Of a stretch of 64,000 bases of DNA, positions 1-19,971 are shown piece after piece. The DNA lies in NCBI GenBank assembly GCA_949752735.1, contig OX457042.1, forward strand, positions 26,587,900 through 26,651,899, written 5' to 3'. The DNA is from Lumbricus terrestris (Eukaryota; Annelida; Clitellata; Crassiclitellata; Lumbricidae). The notes below the pieces were generated by a model. That model saw nothing but the letters and a program-made list of their open reading frames with translations, searched no databases and was not told the DNA's origin. Positions within the stretch are counted from its first letter, which is position 1, and every line of letters starts with the position of its first letter. The position numbers and the translations under genes were made by a program.

Positions 1-786
1 TATCTGTGTCTCTGTCTGACTCTATCTCTGTCTGTCGCTCTCCTTTCATCTCTGACTCACTCCATCCACTCCTGCCTGTATCCGTCCATCCGTCAAGTGT
101 AACAACAAACCCATATGTCTCTCCTTGTATTCCTTTGTCTGTCCTTGCATCTCACCCGGCTCGTATTGCCTCCGTCTGTCTCCATCTACCTCCGTCTGCC
201 TCCATCTGCCTCAGTCTCCATCCGTCTGCCTCCATCTGCCTCCGTCTCCATCCGTCTGTCTCCGTCTGCCTCAGTCTCCATCCGTCTGTCACCGTCTGCC
301 TCCGTTTGCTTCCGTTTCCTTCCGTCTGTCTCCATCTGCCTCAGTCTCCATCCGTCTGTCTCCGTCTGCCTCAGTCTCCATCCGTCTGTCACCGTCTGCC
401 TCCGTTTGCTTCCGTTTCCTTCCGTCTGTCTCCATCTGCCTCAGTCTCCATCCGTCTGCCACCGTACATGTAGCCTATGTCTCCGTCTCCATCCGTCTGT
501 CTCCGTCTGCCTCAGTCTCCATCCGTCTGTCACCGTCTGCCTCCGTTTGCTTCCGTTTCCTTCCGTCTGTCTCCATCTGCCTCAGTCTCCATCCGTCTGT
601 CTCCGTCTGCCTCAGTCTCCATCCGTCTGTCACCGTCTGCCTCCGTTTGCTTCCGTTTCCTTCCGTCTGTCTCCATCTGCCTCAGTCTCCATCCGTCTGC
701 CACCGTACATGTAGCCTATGTCTCCGTCTGCCTCCGTCTGTCACCGTCTGCCTCCTTACCCCATCTTTTCATTTCTGCTACATTAC
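1..786. repeat. Pyrimidine-rich minisatellite with a 241-bp duplication
   Basis: Units built on CCGTCTG/CCATCTG/TCAGTCTC repeat across the segment. Marker GTACATGTAGCC occurs at about 464 and again at about 705, giving a higher-order period of 241 bp, with each copy containing two similar halves of about 120 bp. Open frames through it are low-complexity Ser/Pro/Leu/Val strings and are not credible genes. Confidence 0.85.
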
Positions 787-802
787 CTCCTTCCCTTCAA
801 TT

Positions 803-805
<3 letters not shown>

Positions 806-899
<94 letters not shown>
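806..899. repeat. (CA)n then (TA)n dinucleotide repeat
   Basis: An uninterrupted CA run of nearly 80 bp passes into a short TA run. Simple sequence repeat with no coding content. Confidence 0.95.
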
Positions 900-1520
900 C
901 CAATCCCTAATCGTCTCCACCTATATAGGCCTAGGTTTCCGCCCCTTCCAATACCTGTTTCCATGTCTTCCTCTGCCTGTATCCATCCCTTCTTCTCCCT
1001 CTCTTTTCTATTGCTGCCTCTGTTTGCCTTTCTGTTTTTCGGATAATCACCCACCAGTTCTTTCAAATGCCTGCTGCGCAAGAGTCGGTTGCATCAGAGA
1101 ATCGGTTCATAAACCACGCATACACGTAGAGCCCTACTACGATGGTTGGGTATAGAATATAGATTCAATATCAAGATCATCATCATTGTCATCACCAGCT
1201 GCTTTAATGGTCGATTCCATTCGTCGTTTGACTTCCCTACCATAAACAAGTCCTCTTTAGACGCAAACAATCCATAGCATACATCGCAAACCAATCTACT
1301 ATAACTGGATCATCTAAAAAAAATCCGTTGATATATCGACAGAGTGCTAATCCCCTCTGCAGTTTTATTACTAATATCCATAATGATAAGCACATATATA
1401 TTTACAACATTTCTGCGTTGAACGTATACATAAATATATTTAATATAATATCAGCATACGAGTCTATCATAATTATAGGTCAGTAACCAAAAAGTCTTAG
1501 CGCTTAATGGTAATAACATC

Positions 1521-1582
1521 GTGGGGCGCGGTGGTGTAGTGGGTATGTTCGTTGCCTTGCAACCGGAGGTTACAAACATTAA
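1521..1582 (+). mobile_element. Truncated tRNA-derived SINE head
   Basis: GTGGGGCGCGGTGGTGTAG matches the start of the SINE at 2733, and CCGGAGG follows. The element stops before the GGTTCGAATCC B box, so this is a 3'-truncated copy. From 1583 to 2200 I see no gene, only AT-rich sequence. Confidence 0.6.
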
Positions 1583-2239
1583 GCCATAGATTCGATGTAT
1601 ACATGTATATACAAATTATGCAATATGCATGCATATATATATACTGAGCCAAAATGTCATGTGACACCAGTAGAGTCCACAATTATAATTTACAGGGAAT
1701 GCCAATAAATATTGTATACATCCCATAATGTCAAAGAAACATGCCTTTAAACAACATAATAACATAGAATATATGACCTTTATAATTCTGCTGAATCAAA
1801 GGGAATCTATGACCTAAGTGCATAAAGTTAGTATTCCTAGAATTCTTCTTCTTCTACTTTTCAACTGCACTTGAATAATAAACTTCGATTAGTCATTGAA
1901 GAAAGAACTTTATGCATTGATTGTTCGTTTCATGTTGTTTATGCCTAAAGAATTATTTGTTTTAAAAGAGCACCTACACTGTTTAGACGCTTAGACTACC
2001 TAAACGATGGTCAGATACGTATACAATCCTAAAGATAATAATTATACACACACAAATACATGCATACATCCATATACACACATACACACAAGTAAAAATT
2101 CCACATACATAAACATATACAAGCATAAACTCATAACTGCATAGATACATGCATATGTACATACACAAACGAATGCTGAATATAAATTATGTGCTTACAA
2201 TCAAGTTGCATCCGCGACATATATATATCCATATTCAAA

Positions 2240-2487
2240 TGGATAAATGCAATATGTATATATATATATATATATACATGTACATATCTTCTATGAATGC
2301 AAGCGGGGTTAATATGTGATACACGAGCAGCACAAATTGATTGGTCTATATTTGCAGATACAAGTAAATAAAATGCCAGTTGGTCAAACATAATATGTAA
2401 TAATTATATATATATATATAAATATATATATATCTTTATATATATATACACACATTTATATACATATATACATCTTTATATATACAC
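2240..2487. repeat. AT-rich dinucleotide tracts
   Basis: Several (TA)n runs separated by short unique AT-rich sequence. A similar block follows the transposon at about 3102-3245. No gene seen. Confidence 0.8.
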
Positions 2488-3093
2488 CAGTGGTTCCCAA
2501 CCTTTTTTTACCTGAGGGCCACTTTTTCTAAGTTGGAGGACACGAGGGCCACTTTTTTTTAGTTGAAGGACATTAAGGGGCCACAAGGTTAAAATTGTAT
2601 TAACTAAAAGCAAATAAAATTGTTATAATTGATTCAAAATATAATGTTTTATGTTATTTTATCGACGTTAAAAGAAAATAATTTGTAATAGAATATTTAG
2701 AAAATAATAGTGTGTTCTATCTTGTCCAAATTGTGGGGCGCGGTGGTGTAGTGGTGGCGTCGTTGCCTTGAAGCCGGAAGGTTTGAGGTTCGAATCCACC
2801 TCGCCGTGTAGGGACCTTGGGCAAGTCCTTCACTCGCAATTGCTCAGCGCTTCGGCGTGAAACTCCGATGCAGTGTCCGCTCTGCAGTCGGGAGCGCCTC
2901 TGAGTAGAGAGAGCTTGAAGGGGCGCTATAACAAGTGCACATACAAACAAACAAACAAACAAATTGTTAATTTTTTTTATATATTTTCGATAATTCTTTG
3001 AGAGATGAGGGCAATTTTCTGAGGCCTGGCGGGCCATTTTCTGAGGCCTTGCGGGCCACTTTTGGCCCGCGGGCCACGGGTTGGGAACCGCTG
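2488..3093. mobile_element. hAT-like non-autonomous transposon, 606 bp, with an inserted SINE
   Basis: The ends are CAGTGGTTCCCAACC and its inverted counterpart GGTTGGGAACCGCTG. They are bounded by a perfect 8-bp direct duplication ATATACAC (2480-2487 and 3094-3101). Eight-bp duplications and CAGTGG-type ends are characteristic of hAT elements. No transposase is present. Subterminal GGGCCAC motifs repeat in both arms. A SINE (2733-2959) interrupts the interior, so the transposon without it was about 370 bp. Confidence 0.9.
2733..2959 (+). mobile_element. tRNA-derived SINE, full length, nested in the hAT-like element
   Basis: An A-box-like GGTGGTGTAGTGG lies near the start and the B box GGTTCGAATCC about 50 bp on. 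A body follows with GGGACCTTGGGCAAGTCC, then a 3' tail GGGAGCGCCTCTGAGTAG, GAAGGGGCGCTATAAC and a CAAA-repeat end. Flanks carry CAAATT on both sides as a short target duplication. Relatives occur at 1521, 6610, 12310, 16899, 57233 and 57838. Confidence 0.9.
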
Positions 3094-3599
3094 ATATACA
3101 CACATATATATACAGTTATACACATACATAATTACATAGATGTATAATTTTTATATGCATGTGTATATATAAAGACATACGTATATATATATATATATAA
3201 TGATATACACACATATATATATAAATATATATATGTGTGTGTGTATGTCAGTCTGTTTACTACACATAGATGAAAGTTGCTCTTATTTGCTGTCAGGTGT
3301 TCATTTGATGTCGTGATGGTGCTGATCAGACATGCACCTAATCAACGTCGGCTTATGTCCGAATCTCGTTCCTCGATCTTCTAATGGACCTCGCCAACGT
3401 TGAAGAGCTTTGAAGTCGACAACTTAATTCAGCCGTCGAATATATAAGTCAGTCGTATGCAGCAGGTCCAAGGTCTTGCTGTCAACAGGATGCAATTTGT
3501 GGGTGAAAGCAGTTGGCAGAAATATAAGGTGTACGGGGAGAGCAGAATGTGTTGGGAAATGCATCTTTTTCAATAGAATGCAATGCTTTTGACAAGTTC

Positions 3600-3925
3600 A
3601 ACTTAAGTAGAGTACGATTCCGCTGACATGGTCAACGTTTAAGTCGATGTAACGCAAAATAAAAAATGTCGTCAATGGTCACCATGACGATGGTGCACCA
3701 TGACGATGGTCACCATGACGATGGTCACCATGGCGATGGTACCATGACGATGGTCACAATGATGATGGTCACCATGACGAAGGTCACCATGACGATGGTG
3801 CACCATGACGATGGTCACCACGACGATGGTGCACCATTTGCTAGTCGCCAAGACGACCTGATTCAATGCTCTCATTACCATGGTGATCATTTGGAGCAGT
3901 CTTTTTTTTACTTAGATGATTTGAC
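3600..3925 (-). repeat. Decayed copy of part of ZSWIM2 exon 7, with an expanded ATGGTCACC minisatellite
   Basis: On the minus strand, 3839-3925 reads like exon 7 around 7200-7275: GCTCCAAAT, then a CATGGTAA-type motif, then GCATTGAATCAGGTCGTC in both. Translated in the exon-7 frame the copy resembles the APN..HGNE..ESGR segment but meets TAG soon after. Between 3670 and 3838 units of about 15 bp built on the palindrome ATGGTCACCAT are expanded. It lies directly 3' of the ZSWIM2 stop codon, so it may be transcribed as 3' UTR. Confidence 0.65.
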
Positions 3926-3984
3926 GGTTTGAGATAATTACGAAGCACGAAAAGTGTTTTTATCCTTAATTGCGTCGGGTTACA

Positions 3985-14923
<10,939 letters not shown>

Positions 14924-14979
14924 CGCAACTCCGGTTAGGATGTCTCACCAACAACCTAAGCATTTATAACAGTATCACA

Positions 14980-15191
14980 CAGTAGCGGATCCAGAATGTT
15001 TCGAAGGGAGGCCAAAAGTTTTGGTCTTGGGCAAGGATAATTTTTTTTAGTCGTCATAAACTACCGGTACTTTTGTAAAGGTCTGCCGAACTGATGGGGG
15101 GGGCCCACGTCCACTTTCTGTGCCAAAATGGCTGGTGAAAATTAAAGAATTTTCTAAATGGGGTGGGGCATGGCCGCATTGGCCTCCCCTG
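14980..15191. mobile_element. hAT-type element, 212 bp, with a perfect 8-bp duplication
   Basis: GTATCACA occurs at 14972-14979 and 15192-15199. The left end is CAGTAGCGGATCCAGAA and the right end is GGAGGCC-type sequence closing on CCCCTG. The full inverted match of the left end is lost or internal, while both arms keep GGGAGGCC. It lies just upstream of ZSWIM2 exon 1. Confidence 0.75.
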
Positions 15192-15517
15192 GTATCACAC
15201 ACCACGAAGGAACCATGGTTTCCATGAAACTAAATGCGCCATGATGAATTTTGCCGATGCATTTAAACTTTTTTTTACTGATATCCAATTTAGATGTGAT
15301 CACTTCTACAATGTCAATATCACAGTTCAAATTGCATCAAGGAAACTTTCCTCTCGTAATCGCAGTCATAGACTCAAAACGTCTAGCTACAGCACCAATA
15401 AAAGCTAAGTCGCAGTAATTAACTTATTCACAGGTGCTCAATCCAAGGCCTTTCAAGGCAAAGTCAATAGACAGAGGTCAAAATCTGGAGAGTCAGGCGA
15501 GGAGTCAGACAGAAACC

Positions 15518-15588
15518 CAGTGCCTAAAGTGTGGAAAAATAAGTGCATGGACGCCGTCCATGACCGTCCAGGCACACTTTAAGCCATG
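15518..15588. mobile_element. Miniature 71-bp inverted-repeat element with 8-bp duplication
   Basis: CAGAAACC is found on both sides (15510-15517 and 15589-15596). The ends CAGTGCCTAAAGTGTG and CACACTTTAAGCCATG pair, and the interior holds the palindrome GGACGCCGTCC. The sequence is shared with the larger element at 17661-17845. Confidence 0.85.
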
Positions 15589-16898
15589 CAGAAACCATAG
15601 TCAAAAACATAATCAGCCGGATAAAGTCTGACAAAATTCCATAGGTCAAGGCAAGCAGAAGCAATGCAAAAATGGGTAAGCAAGCACAAAGTTAAGTTTA
15701 GACCTGAAAGATATACAACAACGAATGAACAGTAATAGACAGTAATTACACCAAAATGTCCTTCTAACGCTATCTTTGGCAGCCTTTTCAAGAGGAACCC
15801 CAGTATAATACGTGTGAGTTGTAGATGAGGTTCTGTATGTACCAAGGGAAATCGTGTGAAGTTGGAATTTATTTCACAAAGAGGCATGCCAGAAGGATGC
15901 TGATAGATTTGTATAAGCTAGTGAGGGCATAAATACTTATACTGGGAGTATTCTGAATTTTCATAGCTTTGAGCGACGCTAAAATGTAAATGCAATCGGA
16001 TTTTATATAGCGGCCATCTACGGCCTCGACCCGGTTCATTTTTTAATGAATTTGATCGGGTGAGATCCTTCACCACCGCTCGCCCGTTTGAATGGACGCC
16101 ACGCTATTTAGGTCCCCGTGGACGGACTGTGATAGCCCGAGATTTTGAATCTCTGAAATAGCCATCTTCGAGAAGCAAACTGCGGCCCGCGTACTCTCTT
16201 TCAGAGTCGCGTACAATGTAGCCAACTGGGCCAGAAATAGCTATAGAAATTACTAATTACATTGCATTTCATGATGCATTTGCCTTATGGGTTCAAGATT
16301 TGCCGAAAGCTCTCTACAGAGAATTATAACATACTTGAGAAGGTGTAGAGTTCTAGATATTTCTACAATAGCCTTTGTTCCTATTTTTCTGTTTAATATT
16401 TTCATATGAGACGAAAATGCAGAATTACCTGAGAGTTTTGCGACATAATTTCGCGTATTAAGCCTAATATATATGAGGCCGTTGCCTAATCCACGCAATT
16501 CTGAACTTCTCTCGAAGTTATATCTATACTTTCAGCAGGCAATCTAGCCAGCAAAAGAATTCGTAATTTCAGTGGCATAATCGTGATATGTCTTACAACC
16601 GTTGCCAGAGTGTCGCCAAGGAGAAGTCAGATTAATCTGCGACTCTTAAAGAGAAGCAGTTTCTTCAAACAACAACTTTAAAACATTTTAAAACTTTAGT
16701 CCCGTGTAGTTTTGACGCCATTTCTAAACAACCTCGTGCAGACGTTGCCATGACAACCTCAGCTGGCTTGTGCGCCAACGGCACAGCGGCGAGGAGAAAA
16801 ATTAATATTTTGACACTAGGCCTACTAGCAAAAATTCTAAGATCTTTAGGACCTACTGTTGTAAAGTAAAGCCCGTAGGCATGCTTTTGGACTCTATC

Positions 16899-17103
16899 AT
16901 TTTAGCTGTACTCAGAGGTGCTCCCGAGTTGCGACTACAGCGCGGACACTGCATCGGAATTTCACGCCGAAGCGCTGAGCAATTGCGAGTGAAGGACTCG
17001 CCCAAGGTCCCTACGCGGCGACTTGAGGTGGATTCGAACCTGAACTTTCCGGCTGCATGCAAGGCAACGAACATACCCACTACCTACACCGTCGCACCCC
17101 ACA
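16899..17103 (-). mobile_element. tRNA-derived SINE, minus strand
   Basis: On the minus strand the head, GGTTCGAATCCACCTCAAG B box, body and GAGCACCTCTGAGTA-type tail match the 2733 family over about 200 bp. The CAAA tail is lost. Confidence 0.85.
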
Positions 17104-17215
17104 AGTAGGCCTATATGCTTAGGCCTACTGCTGCGAATTCCAGAAGGAAGGTCATTCCACATTGAGGGACTACAATAGCAAAAGACCGATGCTGCCATGG
17201 CCCGTGTTAGGCTAA
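17104..17215 (-). pseudogene. LINE ORF2 C-terminal remnant
   Basis: The minus-strand frame reads ARAMAASVFCYCSPSMWNDL then PSGIRSS, the same terminal motif (S-x-W-N-x-L-P) as the fragments at 26900 and 54195. It abuts the SINE. Confidence 0.6.
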
Positions 17216-17660
17216 TGAGTAGGCTAATGAGATTCATGGCCAAGCTACAAAAGGATCAAAGTGCGGTCAGCAGAATGAAGAGTACGCATAGCCTACCGTG
17301 TCATGAGTAGCCTATAGCCTACTAGCCAAAATATCTAGCGTAGGTTTTTAACGCTATCTGTACGTTATTATAGGAGGCATAGTCTAATAGATCATGGTAC
17401 CATTGTTTTCTAAGAGATCGGTCAGTCGACATTTGACGCATCGGGAAGACGGGAACAGAGGCAGCGCCAGGGCGGCCAGGCATATTTATAACCAGGCTAG
17501 TCATAGGCCTACATTAAAGTGTGATAACCGTGCGATGCAGAGGGAGGTCGAGGGCAGGGAAAAGTTCAGGCAGTTTTGTGGCAAAGTAACTAACAAGGCA
17601 AAGGCTTTTTGCCAGGGCGTTTATCTCGACTCCTGCTGTAGGTTACCGGTTGTTCTTACT

Positions 17661-17845
17661 ATAGGGCTTAAATTGTGGCTGGACGGTCATGGACGGCGTC
17701 CATGCACTTATTATAAAATCTGAACGCCGTCCTGCCACTTATTGGCCAGCACAGCCTGGAAAGGTATAAGGGGCGTCCAAGCACTTCTTTTGGAAAGGTA
17801 AGGGGCGTCCATGCAGGCACTTATTTTTTCACACTTTAAGCACTG
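17661..17845. mobile_element. Inverted-repeat element, ~185 bp, relative of the 71-bp element
   Basis: The left arm TAGGGCTTAAATTGTGG and right arm CACACTTTAAGCACTG are inverted. TTCTTACT and TTCTTACA flank it (seven of eight). GGACGGCGTCCATGCACTTA is shared with 15518-15588 on the other strand. The interior contains two further GGGGCGTCCA repeats. Confidence 0.75.
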
Positions 17846-17853
17846 TTCTTACA

Positions 17854-19194
17854 GCTCTAGGTCTGTCAAATTTCTGCTACCTTTAAGTTATAGGCGATCT
17901 ACATGTACAGTTACAGTATAATATGTATTATGTATTTGGAGTCAAACAAGCACTCAATATACAGGACAATGAACAACTTCCATGATTCACAAATCTCATT
18001 TTATATATATTTGCGATAATTGCACATGCAATGATTTTACATTAGGCCATAATAAAATAAGTCTGCAGCGAGTTTTATAGACTTACGACTGCTCTCGTTA
18101 AAATATAAAAATACAAATAATTAATTATGAAAGTCATTCATTAAATCTCTGCAGTCCTGGCAGGAATATATGGCAGCTAGAATTCAAGCAGTCATGAAAA
18201 GCATCTAAATTTATACATAAAAATCACACAATATAAATCTAAGTTCTGGCACCTGAGTTGAACTTCATATTATGCATTTGATTGAAGCATTTTTCATTAA
18301 CCTTAATCTCCAAACTTCTAAAGTGCCACTCGAATGTCACGCATGGGGCACCAGTATATTCACAAGCACTGCACCAAGTCAAAAGAGTTCATTAGACACG
18401 TGAATCATAAGACATATATGTTGGCCTACCAACTACTTTTTATAAATAATATGTTAGGTTTTTTGATTGGTTTCAATAAGACAAATTACATGTATGGACA
18501 ATGCAGTCTGTTTGTCAACAAAAAGGTGTACACATATGATGTAAAATGCCGACACGACTTTGTGTTGACGACTTGACGTCAATATGCTGGCGTAATACAC
18601 CGACAACAGACTACAGGATTGAGCAAAACTTTGACTGTGGATGTTTTCCAGCTGAATGAAACAACAGATGCAAAAAGAAAAATTTAGTTCCAACAGATTT
18701 TAACTGAAACCAATTGATTTACGAGTTACACAATATTAATCCAATAATTTAACATTTTTATGTAGCAGTTTCAGAGGAGCTATTCACCAAATTTGTTGAC
18801 AAACATAAAATACATGCAATGTGTATGTATTATGCAACTATGTCTCTGAACGCCTATTGAGTCTAAGCAGTAAGCACATTACAAAGTAATAGAACACAGC
18901 TATCTAACTGTGTGTAGAAAACATATACATAACTGTATGCAAATAGGCCTACTAATGCATGTAGCACGCTGTCAAACTATACAGGACATACTACAAATGA
19001 GTGCACAAATAAATAAATACATAGCATATTAAATAAGTACATAAAGTTTTATACACAAATATAAAATTTGCCGACATTCAAGAATCAATTTGCAACAGAA
19101 GTCTAAGCCAACTTGATATTTTAAATCGTGCTAAGGCATAGGTGCATCTTCATACTGTGATGACTGTCACAAGTTGACAACCATCTTAAGAAAG
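17854..19194. other. AT-rich spacer without recognised genes
   Basis: Short open frames here (for example 18334-18576) show no domain, codon bias or splice support. The missing 3' exons of the triple-SPRY gene could lie here, but I cannot point to one. Confidence 0.5.
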
Positions 19195-19385
19195 TGGTAA
19201 TAATAATAAATAATAAATAATAATTTTCGTTTATTCAACAATCCGGTTGACAGACCGCAACCGGTTACAGTGTACAATTATGCAGTTGAAACAATTTACA
19301 GGAACTCAGATTACAGAATACTTAAATATGAACTAACTACCTGATTAGACAGCCTGCAATACATGACGCTAATAGCGGGGGAGGG
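19195..19385. repeat. Dispersed repeat, copy 1
   Basis: CCGGTTACAGTGTACAATTA and TTGAAACAATTTACAGGAAC match the sequence at about 30058-30103 and 30393-30480, where a transposon interrupts the second copy. Family unknown. Confidence 0.65.
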
Positions 19386-19719
19386 GTGGTGATAGTCACC
19401 ACCACAGTTAACCCGGTGTTGAAACTTTCTGCAACCTGTCACTATTTTTTGGTTTGAAAGCAGTTCAAGTAAGACTATTAACATTTATTTGTAGAATATT
19501 CCTGCATGTGTAGCCATCACAATGCCGATAGATAGGTCTACTATCACGTTAGACCACTAACTTACTATTTTAGGCTGCATCTTGTAGTTGACATAACCAG
19601 AAAGAAAGAAAGAGGGGTTTGGTCACAACCACTTTGTGGATAATGTGATGCCCTTGGTTGTAAGTTTGTAAGCAGATCCTAGAACGAGTTTCAACTTTTA
19701 AGCAATTAATTATTATTAC

Positions 19720-19971
19720 CTGGCATCCAAGAACCAGAATAATACTCCATTGTAACTCTCGTCGTTTTCGAGTTCGTGTTCTTTCTTGTTATCGGAGGAC
19801 GAATCATAACCGCTGGAAAGACATTGATGGGTACGTTTATGAAGGCCATTCCGAGATCGATTGTTTGACCAGACGACTTTTTCGGTACGATCTCGAAACT
19901 AACCGAACTGCAGTTCATCGAGACGTAAGCAACCGTCATTCGGTAGATGTTGAACGCTCGACAATCAAGAT
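19720..19971 (-). CDS. Triple-SPRY gene, exon 12 (end of SPRY3)
   Basis: DLDCRAFNIYRMTVAYVSMN, then VSFEIVPKKSSGQTIDLGMA and INVFPAVMIRPP, equivalent to the D...G-x-V/L-x-F...P-A-V SPRY end. A CCAG before GTAATAA donor indicates further exons below 19.7 kb. Confidence 0.8.

Noticed and set aside
2733..2810. Possible tRNA gene (A and B boxes)
   Set aside because: No acceptor or anticodon stem closes, and the sequence continues into a repeated SINE body with several copies in the window.
17322..17723. Overlapping open frames on both strands with Lys/Arg-rich translations
   Set aside because: No splice signals, domain or terminal features; part overlaps a MITE. I could not connect them to the triple-SPRY gene.
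18334..18693. Open frames of about 80 codons on both strands
   Set aside because: AT-rich sequence, no recognised domain and no exon borders.
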